This document shows, one piece after another, positions 10,987 through 20,511 of a DNA stretch of 64,000 bases. Source of the stretch: Mixophyes australis (lineage: Eukaryota > Chordata > Amphibia > Anura > Limnodynastidae); the NCBI GenBank assembly GCA_036250195.1, contig JAVHZZ010000006.1:158899724-158963723 (forward strand), given 5' to 3'. A program made the position numbers and the translations under genes. The first letter of the stretch is position 1. Each line of letters opens with the position of its first letter. The notes below the pieces were generated by a model that had not been told where the DNA came from, made no database searches, and saw nothing but the letters and a program-made list of their open reading frames with translations.

Positions 10987-11050
10987 AACAAACCAATCAT
11001 TTCAGCGACAGGGCCTACCAAACAACTTTGGCTGAAATGATTGGTTTGTT
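10987..11050 (-). repeat. 20-bp-arm stem-loop just past the transposase stop
   Basis: The arm at 10987-11006 (starting AACAAACCAATC) is the exact reverse complement of 11031-11050, with a 24-nt loop. It begins 56 bp beyond the stop codon, so it would sit in the 3' UTR and could affect RNA ending or stability. That role is inference. Confidence 0.75.
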
Positions 11051-11105
11051 TGGGCCCCCACACCAAAAAAGCTATTCATCTCTCCCTGTACAGACTAAAC
11101 AGGCT

Positions 11106-14102
11106 CTACTGAGGCAAGATGTCGTCCTCATCCTCAACCTCTGATTCCTCTCCCCCTACAGTGTGTACTTCCTCCTCATCACACATTATCAATTCGTCCC
11201 CGCTGGACTCCACAACCACAGGTCCCTCTGTAGTATCTGGAGGGCAGTGCTGTACTTCATTGAGGAATTGATTATTCATTTTTATAAACATCATTTTTTC
11301 AACGTTGTGAGGAAGCAACCTCCTTCGCCGCTCACTGACCAGGTTCCCCGCTGCACTAAAAACTCTTTCCGAGTACACACTGGAGGGGGGACAACTCAGG
11401 TAAAATAGAGCCAGTTTGTACAGGGGCTTCCAAACTGCCTTTTTTTCCTGCCAGTAACAATATGGACTGTCTGACATGTCTACTTGGATGGTGTCAGCAA
11501 AGTAATCATCCACAATTTTTTCTATTGTGACAGCATCCAATGCAGCGACAGTAGACATGTCTGCAATGGTTGGCAGGTCCTTCAGTCCGGACCAGATGTT
11601 ATCAGCATCCCCGCCAGTGCCTCTTTTGGGAAAACTGAGCTTTTTCCTCGCAGCCATAGATGTGGAAGAAAATGAGGGTGGAGCTGTTGGCATGTCACGG
11701 TCCTCTTCAGAGGACAATCTCCTGACCAGCAGGTCTTTGCACCGCTGTAGACTTGTGTCCGCCGGAAACAGAGACACAACATACGCTTTAAACCGAGGAT
11801 CGAGCACGGTGGCCAGAATGTATTCCTCTGACTTTAAAAGAGTGACCACCCTCGGATCCTGGCAAAGCGTACGAAGGGCTACATCCACAAGAGCTACATG
11901 CTTGGTGTAATCGCAATGGCTTACCAGCTCCTCCCTCACTTTCTCCAGCTGCTTCTGCAACAGCCTGATCAGGGGAATGACCTGACTCAAGCTGGCAGTG
12001 TCGGAACTGACTTCTCGTGTGGCAAGTTCAAATGGCTGCAGAACCTTGCACAACACGGAAATCAGTCTCCACTGCGCTTGACTGAGGCGCATCCCCACTC
12101 CTTTGCCTATGTCGTAGGTGGCTGTGTAGGCCTGAATGGCCTTTTGCTGCTCCTCCATCCTCTGCAGCATATAGAGGGTGGAGTTCCAGCGCGTCACAAC
12201 CTCTTGTTTGAGGTGATGGCAGGGCAGGTTCATGCTTTTTTGATGTGCCTCTAGTCTGCGGTAGGCACTGGCTGAATGCCGAAAGTGTCCAGCAATTTTG
12301 CGCGCCACCGCAAGCATCTCCTGCACACCCCTGTCACTCTTGAGGTAATGCTGCACCACCAAATTAATGGTGTGGGCAAAACATGGGACGTGCTGGAAAT
12401 TGCCCATATTTAATGCCCGCACAATGTTACTGGCATTGTCTGACACCACAAATCCCCATGAGAGTCTAAGTGGGGTAAGCCACTGGGAGATAATTTCCCT
12501 CATTTTCTCTAATATGTTGTCAGCGTTGTGCTTCTTATTAAAGCCTGTAATGCACAATGTTGCCTGCCTTTGCACGAGCCGCCATTTTGTAGTTGCTGCT
12601 ACTGATGCAGCTGTTGCTGTTGCTGCGGAAGGGGATGCATCTACCCAGTGGGCTGTCACAGTCATATAGTCCTTCGTTTGCCCAGAACCACTTGTCCACA
12701 TGTCCGTGGTTAAGTGGACAGTGGGTACAACCGCATTTTTTAGAGCACTGAGGACACTTGATCGTACTTCTCTGTACATTTTTGGTATCGCCTGCCTAGT
12801 GAAGTGGAATCTCGACGGGATTTGGTACCGGGGACACAATACCTCCATCAACCCTCTAAATCCCACTCCACTGATGGCGGACACCGGGCGCACGTCTAAC
12901 ACCAACATTGCAGTTACAGCCGCAGTTATACGCTTTGCAATAGGGTGACTACTATCGTATTTTGTGGTCATGGCAAACGACTGTTGGACGGTCAATTGTT
13001 TTGTGAAAGACTTAGCGGTCTTACGACTTCCCCTCTGGGAAGATGACCGACTAACAGCAGCAACAGCAGCAGTGGCAGTAGTAGGCGTACCGCTGCAGGA
13101 TTCCTCGGATGAATCCCGTATTGAGGAGGACTCAGTCTGGCTGCTGACTTGGGCTGCAGGACTGAATCTGATGGAGATTGTGGAGGAAGTTGACGAGGAG
13201 GGTGTTGCTGGTGTGTATCCAACTGGACCACGGGATTTAGGTGTCCCTGTACCGATGAGGGTCCTAGCCCCAGTTCCTGAACTAACCACTGAACTATGAA
13301 GGTTATTCAGGTGACGTATAAGGGAGGATGTTCCTAGGTGGGCAAGATCCTTACCCCTGCTTATTTGAGCTTTACATAAGCTACATATGGCCATACATTG
13401 GTTGTCTGGATTTGGATAAAAATAACTCCAGACCGAAGAGGTGCATTTTTTGGTCTTCTGACCAGGCATGACGATGGGCTTTTTCATCCCATGGACATCA
13501 GCTGTTTCCCCCCCTGGTGCCTCATTTACAATAACCACATCACCATCCTCATCATCAAGTTCCTCCACAGCGCCAGCTACATCATCAATAGCCTCCTCCC
13601 GAGCCACCTCTTCCCGTACAGTGATGGGAAGGTCAGGCTTGACAACCACCAACACCCTTGGACTCGCCTTGTGGATTTGTGATAATTTCTCTTTAGAAGG
13701 CAGAGTTGTTTGCTGTTTTGTTGCTGACAGCATAACTCTCTTCAATTTTTTGTAGGGGGGGGGAGGAGGAGGAGGGCTAAGATCCGTGGGTGAAGCTGAA
13801 CCACTAGTCATGAACACGGGCCAGGGCCTAAGCCGTTCCTTGCCACTCCGTGTCGTAAATGGCATATTGGCAACTTTACGTTTCTCCTCAGATGATTTTA
13901 AGTTTCTCTTTTTGCTACTTTTTCTTAACTTGGGCTTTTTGGATTTTACATGCCCGGTACTACGAGATTGGGCATCGGGCTTGGAAGACGACGTTGATGG
14001 CATTTCATCGTCTATGTCATGACTAGTGGCAGCAGCTTCAGCATTAGGAGGAAGTGGGTCTTGATCTTTCCCTACTTTATCCTCCAAATTTTTGGTCTCC
14101 AT
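11106..14102 (-). CDS. hAT superfamily transposase with BED zinc finger
   Basis: Catalyses excision and insertion of hAT elements, acting in the nucleus on the element's terminal repeats. The frame is uninterrupted for 998 codons from the Met at 14102. A Met at 14114 would add four residues; I prefer 14102 because the related copy at 34091 also starts M-acidic-x-K. In order: a Lys/Ser-rich N-terminus with the MPFTTRSGKER motif (about 80-90); an acidic stretch (180-190); BED zinc finger about 221-269 with C240, C243, H264 and H269; a Ser/Thr-rich linker; core with D467 (TTDMWTS), D555 (VVSDNASN), C574-x2-H577, W639 in VTRWNSTLYM, and E912 in SVYSERVFSAAG; C-terminal dimerisation region about 872-945; acidic tail. 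All family catalytic positions are present, so activity is plausible. I cannot assign a named host ZBED gene, and the flanking transposon ends argue against a domesticated gene. Confidence 0.95.
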   Translation of the reverse strand: METKNLEDKVGKDQDPLPPNAEAAATSHDIDDEMPSTSSSKPDAQSRSTGHVKSKKPKLRKSSKKRNLKSSEEKRKVANMPFTTRSGKERLRPWPVFMTSGSASPTDLSPPPPPPPYKKLKRVMLSATKQQTTLPSKEKLSQIHKASPRVLVVVKPDLPITVREEVAREEAIDDVAGAVEELDDEDGDVVIVNEAPGGETADVHGMKKPIVMPGQKTKKCTSSVWSYFYPNPDNQCMAICSLCKAQISRGKDLAHLGTSSLIRHLNNLHSSVVSSGTGARTLIGTGTPKSRGPVGYTPATPSSSTSSTISIRFSPAAQVSSQTESSSIRDSSEESCSGTPTTATAAVAAVSRSSSQRGSRKTAKSFTKQLTVQQSFAMTTKYDSSHPIAKRITAAVTAMLVLDVRPVSAISGVGFRGLMEVLCPRYQIPSRFHFTRQAIPKMYREVRSSVLSALKNAVVPTVHLTTDMWTSGSGQTKDYMTVTAHWVDASPSAATATAASVAATTKWRLVQRQATLCITGFNKKHNADNILEKMREIISQWLTPLRLSWGFVVSDNASNIVRALNMGNFQHVPCFAHTINLVVQHYLKSDRGVQEMLAVARKIAGHFRHSASAYRRLEAHQKSMNLPCHHLKQEVVTRWNSTLYMLQRMEEQQKAIQAYTATYDIGKGVGMRLSQAQWRLISVLCKVLQPFELATREVSSDTASLSQVIPLIRLLQKQLEKVREELVSHCDYTKHVALVDVALRTLCQDPRVVTLLKSEEYILATVLDPRFKAYVVSLFPADTSLQRCKDLLVRRLSSEEDRDMPTAPPSFSSTSMAARKKLSFPKRGTGGDADNIWSGLKDLPTIADMSTVAALDAVTIEKIVDDYFADTIQVDMSDSPYCYWQEKKAVWKPLYKLALFYLSCPPSSVYSERVFSAAGNLVSERRRRLLPHNVEKMMFIKMNNQFLNEVQHCPPDTTEGPVVVESSGDELIMCDEEEVHTVGGEESEVEDEDDILPQ

Positions 14103-14116
14103 TATATGTAGCACAA

Positions 14117-15345
14117 GATACTGCAGAATGTGTGAACTTGGTAATATTGCAGTACCAATGGACTTATACTGCTGTATTGGTTTTGCAAATTTGGTTATAA
14201 TAATTATTATATATATTTTTTTTTTAAAATTTTTTATTTTTTTTTACTTTTTTTTTATTTTTTAAAAACTTGGGAATAATGGGGAAATAACTATGCCCTT
14301 AGAAGCACAGAGCACGGGACACAGCACCACTGGACTGAACAGGACACGGCACAGGACCCAGCAGCACTACGGAACTCAGCAGGACAGAGCACAGGACACA
14401 GCACCACTGGACTGATACTGCAGAATGTGTGAACTTTGTAATATTGCAGTACCAATGGACTTATACTGCTGGATTGGTTTTGCAAATTTGGTTATAATTA
14501 TTATATATTTTTATTTTTTTTAAAATTTTTTATTTTTTTTTACTTTTTTTTTATTTTTTAAAAACTTGGGAATAATGGGGAAATAACTATGCCCTTAGAA
14601 GCACAGAGCACAGGACACAGCACCACTGGACTGAACAGGACACGGCACAGGACCCAGCAGCACTACGGAACTCAGCAGGACAGAGCACAGGACACAGCAC
14701 CACTGGACTGATACTGCAGAATGTGTGAACTTTGTAATATTGCAGTACCAATGGACTTATACTGCTGGATTGGTTTTGCAAATTTGGTTATAATTATTAT
14801 ATATTTTTATTTTTTTTTAAATTTTTTATTTTTTTTTACTTTTTTTTTATTTTTTAAAAACTTGGGAATAATGGGGAAATAACTATGCCCTTAGAAGCAC
14901 AGAGCACAGGACACAGCACCACTGGACTGAACAGGGCACGGCACAGGACCCAGCAGCACTACGGAACTCAGCAGGACAGAGCACAGGACACAGCACCACT
15001 GGACTGATACTGCAGAATGTGTAAACTTTGTAATATTGCAGTACCACTGGACTTTTACTGCTGAATGTGTGAACTTGGTAATATTGCAGTACCAATGGGC
15101 TTATACTGCAGGATTGGTTGTGCAAATTTTGTGGTAATTAAAAAAAATTAAATTAGTTTTTGGTATTTTTTTAAATAACTTTTTTTTATTTTTTTAAACA
15201 CAGGGGAATATTGGGGAAATAACTATGCCCTTAGAAGCACAGAGCACAGGACACAGCACCACTGGACTGAACAGGACATAGCACTGGACCCAGCAGCACC
15301 ACTGACCTCAGAAGGACAGAGCACAGCACACAGCACCACTGGACT
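14117..15345 (-). repeat. 296-bp tandem array upstream of the transposase
   Basis: Units begin GATACTGCAGAATGTGTGAA near 14117, 14414, 14710 and 15006, with a period of 296-297 bp. A fourth, diverged unit ends in a short CAGCACAGCACAGAACTAAA run by 15425. Each unit has a poly-T/poly-A tract and a block of CAGCACCACTGGACTGA. The array lies between the promoter and the start codon, so it would be 5' UTR or an intron. Confidence 0.92.
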
Positions 15346-15484
15346 GATACTGCAGAACACAGCACAGCACAGCACAGCACAGAACTAAACAGCACAGCAC
15401 AGAACTAAACAGCACAGCACGAGATCTACCAGGACAGAGGACCACCTAACACACCCTCCCTCTACCCTGATCAATGCCCGAGTG

Positions 15485-15495
15485 AAGATGGCGGC
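15485..15495 (+). promoter_or_regulatory. YY1-type motif AAGATGGCGGC
   Basis: An exact AAGATGGCGGC, the consensus of the YY1 factor, lies 12-22 bp downstream (on minus) of the TATA-like box. The related copy has a partial AAATGGCGAT at 34858-34867 in the same relation to its TATA box. Confidence 0.55.
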
Positions 15496-15506
15496 GACTA
15501 GCGGGG

Positions 15507-15514
15507 AATTTATA
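15507..15514 (-). promoter_or_regulatory. TATA box of the hAT transposase promoter
   Basis: The minus strand reads TATAAATT about 160 bp inside the right end. The second copy has TATAAATA at 34886-34893, about 175 bp inside its right end. Conserved placement supports a promoter driving the minus-strand gene. Confidence 0.6.
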
Positions 15515-16430
15515 GGATCCGAGTATCGCGAGATCCGACAACGGGATTATGTGTCAGAGCCTCAGTTTCATATTTGAATTTGGCGCCAATACCCGGATCT
15601 GTCTCGGATCCGACTCGGATCGGCAATGTTCGGGTGGGCTCGGATTTCAGATATCCGAGCCCGCTCATCTCTAGTTACGAGCCGCGGCTCCCCGACGGGC
15701 TGCCGCGGCTCGCTTCCGGCTCTCCCAGATGCCCCGGCCGTCTCCATGACGACCGGGGTGTCACTTCCGCCTCAGACGTCCCGGTTGCCTAGGCAATAAC
15801 CGGGACGCTGTAAACCTATTACCTTAGCGCCCGGCCAGCGGGCTGACACCCGGGCACATGCTAACAGGGTAAGGTAGGGATACTTCAGGTTTTGTGTATT
15901 AGACTCTGGTGAAAGTCTTTCTGATATATATTTATTGTGGTGCTGTTTTGTTGTTGCCTGTATTGCCTAGGGTGCTGAGATTATGCAGTGGGAGGGGTCC
16001 CATTTACTTTCTCTCTTATTGGCTCTCCTTGCTATTTAAGGCAGTGAGGACTGAGCCTCATTGCCAGTTATAGCTTCCTGTGTAGCTAGGCTCCTGTTCC
16101 TGTTTCCCTGCTCCTGTGCTGTATTCTAGTTTGGATTTCCTGTGTATGACCCCTGGCTTGTTTCTGGACCTCGTTGTATTGCCTGTGACCCCTGACCTCG
16201 GCTCGTTATCTGGTATTGCTGCCTGCTGCCGGCCCTTGACCTTTGCTTGGATCTCACACTGCCGTGTTCTACTTCGCTACCTCAGGGTTCTCCCCAGTCA
16301 GTGCACATTACACGACCCTCCGTTGTCTGCAGCCAAGTCTGTCCCCACCACTAGGGGCTCCAGCAGACACCAGACTTCGGAGCAGACTCCGGGTTTTGTC
16401 GTGCTGACTGAAGGAGTTCCTAACACAAGG

Positions 16431-18379
16431 TTGATTAACATTGTGTGGATATGGTTAACAGTAGAAAAGATCCACAACAGGTGAGCTGAGAAACACCTTC
16501 ACGTGACATTACAAGCAGAGTACAGATTGATCTGACTCTGTGCGAATATAATATCATTGAGTGTGTCTGGTATCAGCTCGCTATGCTGATAAATGCAAAT
16601 AAATGTCAGGTCTCTGGTTCACTACTGTCTGACATGTGAGTGGATTTACATGTTGAGTGAAATACATTTGAATAGCTAAATGACAGTAAGAAAAGTTCTT
16701 ACAATAAATGTCGCTTGCCAATAATGGACTATTAAAAGAAAATGCTATGGTTGAACCAAGGCGTTAGTGCTGTATAATGAGAAACACTATGCACAGCAAT
16801 TACATGTGTAGCCCTATATTGATGAAGACTGAGACTGCTGTTTGGGAAGCAGGGTTGACAGTGAGGAAACCATTGTATATTGATGCAGTTGTCTGAATGT
16901 CTTCCCTATTGGATAATTAATTAATGATGATCGATTGAAGTTTATAATGTACAAACACACAGGGGGCCCGATTCATTAAAACACACATACTGAGTGCAAC
17001 CTGCATTTAGTATTAAACACAGATATTTAGGCTTTGTGCACTACCAAATTCATCAAGTCACGGAATGCAACGTACGTGGTCTGTTGAAATCTGGCCTGAT
17101 CCCAGAATTCTCCATAAAGGGACAGTGGTTCAGTTATTTCAATCCCCAACAATCGCTCAGACTAACTGAGCCGCTATCCCTTTATTGAGAAATCTGAGAT
17201 CAGGACTTTGCTTTTTACCGTGACCAACATATAAATGTGGGGCCACAGATTACAAAATACATCAAATAAGGATATACAAGTGAAACATTTGACAATATAT
17301 TATTATATACAAGAAATTAGGATAGTTGATTTCTGTTTAGATATTTATCCAGCAATTTATAAATCAATATATTTAGTAAAATTTGTAGGAGAGCACAAAC
17401 AAATAAATATGAAAATAAAACTAAACACTGAGTTTATAGGTTTTTGGAGCTATTTGTTATCTAAGTGCTGTAACCCATAGCAACCAATCATACATTAGCT
17501 TTCATTTCAACTTGCCCTAGAATGTCAAAGGCCATATATAGCACTTTCTAACTGGTTGGCAGTGTATTGGTTACTGTACATGCCTACCTTATAATTAATT
17601 ATAGGTGGCACGTGGACGGTATGAGAGTACGTCTGAGTGGCATGTGGGAAGGTCTGAGTAACATGTGGTGTCATGTGAAGAAGTATGATTGGCATATGAG
17701 GCTCATGTGGAAAGGAGAGATGTGTATTTGAGCAAGGGAGGGGCATGCAGTGGCATTTTTGGATGAGTGATTTGGGATGTTTTTTATTTTTAAAATTAAG
17801 GGTAATGAGCTGCCCTTTTGAATTTTGGAGGGCTGCACATATGGCCCTTGAAGCATATAAAGTTGCCCTGGTTTAGAAGGTACTATCTCCTGCACCGACA
17901 TGATTTTCCAGGCATAATAACCTGGAGAAACTCAAACATAAACAGTCCAGATGAAAGCTAATTGAGAACGAGTGGCCATTTAGATTTCTTGAAACATGAC
18001 ATTCCTTTCCGATGCTAAACAGTTCCACTTTTGACTAACCTGTCCACAAAAGATTCTTCCTTTAACATTCTGGATGATGCATATGGCCTTTGGCAAAACT
18101 CAAACAGAAAGCAATGTCTTTTTTGGCAAGCAGTAGTTTTCTCATTGATGTCATGTGCACCGACATTAGACAATGCAGGACAGAGCTGGAGACGATTAGC
18201 CATTAGCAATTACACTTTGGGCATTTGTACCCTTTGAAAGTATTGTACACTCCTGGAAAGACTAACTATGATGTTGCATTTTCTTCATATCTATACAATC
18301 ATCATAGGTTCAACATTTGGAATCCAAAAGTATACTTTTTGTTACTTGTTTATTTCAATTGTCTTTAGATAACAAGATC
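16431..18379. other. no recognisable gene; possible MITE end at 16964
   Basis: GGGGGCCCGATTCATTAAAA at about 16962-16981 resembles one end of a foldback element, but I see no matching second end. The rest is unrecognised AT-rich sequence. Confidence 0.4.
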
Positions 18380-18514
18380 TGGACAATCTGTGGCTCTCCA
18401 GGTGTTGTGAAACTACAAGTCCCAGCATACTCTGCCTGCTATTGGCTTGCTATCACTGGCAAAGCATGCTGAGGCTTGTAGTTTCATAACATGTGGTGAT
18501 CCAAAGGTTGTCCA
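18380..18514. mobile_element. 135-bp palindromic MITE
   Basis: Ends TGGACAATCTGTGG and CCAAAGGTTGTCCA are imperfect inverted repeats. Internal arms GAAACTACAAGTCCCAGCAT and the inverted GCATGCTGAGGCTTGTAGTTTC are the familiar amphibian foldback phrase. Confidence 0.8.
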
Positions 18515-18657
18515 GGTCGTATATATAGACAGGTAATTGTAAAAGGTTTACAACTGTTCTCATGATTGTACTTAGGTCACCTTTAATTGCTGTGATTAAC
18601 ATTTTTCTAAAACAGATTTGCCACTACAGATACAGATCGGCAATGTCTATTCTGAAC

Positions 18658-19105
18658 CAGGGCCGTCTTTTCCACTGGGCACAATGGGCAGGTGCCCGGG
18701 GGCCCTGCAGCCCAGGGGGGTCCGTCGGAGGCAGCAAATAAAAAAAAAACACTACTTACCTTAAATACTTACCTTGCGGTCAGCTGGCGATCTGGCTCCC
18801 TCCCTGGTCTCCTCCTCCGTGCGGCGCTCGCAGTGCATGTCGGGTGTGACGTTATCACGCCCGCCCGACATCCATTGCGGAGCGCGACGGAGAAGGAGAC
18901 CATGGAGAGAGCCGGATCGCCATCTAACCGCAAGGTAAGTATTGTCTTTGTTTTTTTTTCCAGCTGTTTGTCTTTTTTTGCTGCCTCCGATGGGCCCCCC
19001 TGGGCTGCAGGGCCCATATATATAATAATTTTTTTTTTTTGGATATATAGGGGCCCCGGTGCACTGCTGTGCCCGGGGGCCCAAGATGTTCTTAAGAGGG
19101 CCCTG
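18658..19105. mobile_element. non-autonomous hAT element, CAGGGCC family, copy 1
   Basis: Begins CAGGGCCGTCTTTTC and ends CTTAAGAGGGCCCTG. The exact 8-bp target duplication TTCTGAAC lies at 18650-18657 and 19106-19113. An inner palindrome centred near 18853 carries CAAGGTAAGT on plus (18931-18940) and its mirror on minus (18767-18776). No transposase. The relative at 57311-57636 lies in the opposite orientation. Confidence 0.9.
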
Positions 19106-19113
19106 TTCTGAAC

Positions 19114-20503
19114 TTGCGTTCAAAGCATGCCCTCCTAAAGTTCCAATTTTAGTGAGACAGTCCCTTTTTCTGGCAGCCAAAGCAGAAGGGAACGTACCAG
19201 AGAAATGAGTGGAATATCACAGGGAGTATAAAACCCTTATTTCTACTCATAAAGCTGGATCATAACTTGGTTATAATATATAACATAATTATATTTACAT
19301 AATCATTGCAGAAAAAAAGTTTTCAAGGCTATAGAATTACTTAATTTAATAGCTTGATTGGAACAGAAATTGCAAGCAAAATTGTTTGAAAAAATAATAT
19401 CCATTTGTTTTATTCGCCCTTTGCTCTGGAATGTCAAACCTCATTAAGCACAGAGCTTATCAGCATGATAATGAGACATGTCATTGCAATTTAATAAACA
19501 ACGTGTAATGTAAAGCTGTGCTCAATTTTCTTATGTCCCTGCGCTACCTCTGCCCCTGCCTGATAAATCTCTGTTTTCCCAAGTCACAGCAGCGAGACAT
19601 TATTCTCTAATGCAGAACACATCCACTGTTTCAGTCTGGAAGGTTCTCAATTTATCACAAGCAACATTTCTAGACAATACATGGAGGAGCAGAATATCTC
19701 TATTTCAAATTATTGTTGGTCTTTATAAATTACACTTATACCATAAGGATTAATCTGAATATATCTAGCATAATTGAAATATGGGGTATCGGTTCATATA
19801 TTGATCAAGTTGGTTAAGCTTGCAACCCAATCTCAAGGATGCTAAACTCACATCTATGCTTCAGACTTCACTGAAATGCAATTAAAATCATACGCCGTCA
19901 CCTTACCGCATAGTAGACTAAAGTGTGACAGGAAGATTGTTTTTTAAACCATACCTAAATAACTCAATAGCAATTGGTTTTTTTCTTGAATTCCTATAAT
20001 GCTTTTGTATTGCCATGCAGCTGGTCCCCAAAAATGCAAATGAGGCTGAGTATGGACATATTTATTTTCTATTTTGCTTACTAAAAATGCCAAATGTTGT
20101 CCTGTAGGCTGTCCAGCCTGTCTATAAATGGTTATCTGTGTGTGTCTTAAAAAGCATCCTAATTGTCAATTTAGTTTACCAAATTCATAATCTGTGTTAA
20201 TAACAGCTTATTATTTCCCCCTCTGTGTCCCTCTGAGGATTTTGCTGAAGCAAAACCCTCAGATGGACACAGATGGAAATGGGAGAAATGAATAATAATA
20301 AGATAATTTCATTTATTTAAGTAATAAAAAATGTTATACAATTTTCATATGGTGTTTTCTATATTAGTCAGATTTTGGAGATGGTATATCTGTGAGTGAG
20401 GTATGGTGTTGAGAAATGGTGGTAGGTGAAGAGGATTTCAGTGGGTGAGAAATAGTGTAAAGGATTGGTGTTGAGTTAGAGGTATTTTAGTGGGTGAGGG
20501 GTG
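19114..20503. other. no recognisable gene; possible conserved non-coding DNA
   Basis: No protein-like frame. The stretch 19370-19640 looks single-copy and is rich in homeodomain-like TAAT/ATTA words. A foldback lies at 20213-20280. Confidence 0.35.
20213..20280. repeat. near-perfect foldback of about 32 bp per arm
   Basis: The left arm TTTCC...CTGTGTCCCTCTGAGGATTTTGCT folds onto AGCAAAACCCTCAGATGGACACAGATGGAAA with few mismatches and about 4 nt of loop. It may be a pre-miRNA-like hairpin or a tiny MITE remnant. Confidence 0.6.
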
Positions 20504-20511
20504 GTGTCAGG

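Larger units (their letters stand above)
8398..15673 (-). mobile_element. complete 7.3-kb autonomous-looking hAT transposon
   Basis: Left end TAGGGATGTGC and right end (minus strand) TAGAGATGAGCGGGC are imperfect terminal inverted repeats. An exact 8-bp target duplication GTTACGAG lies at 8390-8397 and 15674-15681, the length expected for hAT. Subterminal sequence on both sides is dense in TCGGAT/ATCCGA words, plausible transposase-binding sites. The transposase lies on the minus strand in the middle. Order on minus: right end, TATA promoter, 296-bp array, transposase, decayed duplicate sequence, 79-bp array, left end. A shorter relative occurs at 32676-35066. Confidence 0.92.
8389..16425 (+). 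mobile_element. solo Ty3/gypsy-type LTR, split by a hAT insertion
   Basis: The LTR starts TGTTACGAG at 8389, is interrupted after nine bases, and resumes at 15682 (CCGCGGCTCC), ending CCTAACA at 16425. Its ends are inverted (TGTTA and TAACA). A 5-bp target duplication CAAGG flanks it (8384-8388 and 16426-16430). With the hAT removed it is about 753 bp. The 3' half has the CT-rich promoter-like text (TTGGCTCTCC, CTATTTAAGG near 16030, then TGACCTCGGCTCG, GCCCTTGACCTTTGCTTGG) I associate with frog gypsy LTRs. No primer-binding site or internal region follows, so it is a solo LTR left by recombination. Confidence 0.8.

Noticed and set aside
11163..14022. Several open frames on plus opposite the transposase
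   Set aside because: They are shadows of the real gene: shorter, of unnatural composition and without motifs.
11106..14102. Domesticated ZBED-type host gene
   Set aside because: Intact terminal inverted repeats and an exact 8-bp target duplication surround it, so it is a transposon gene in place.
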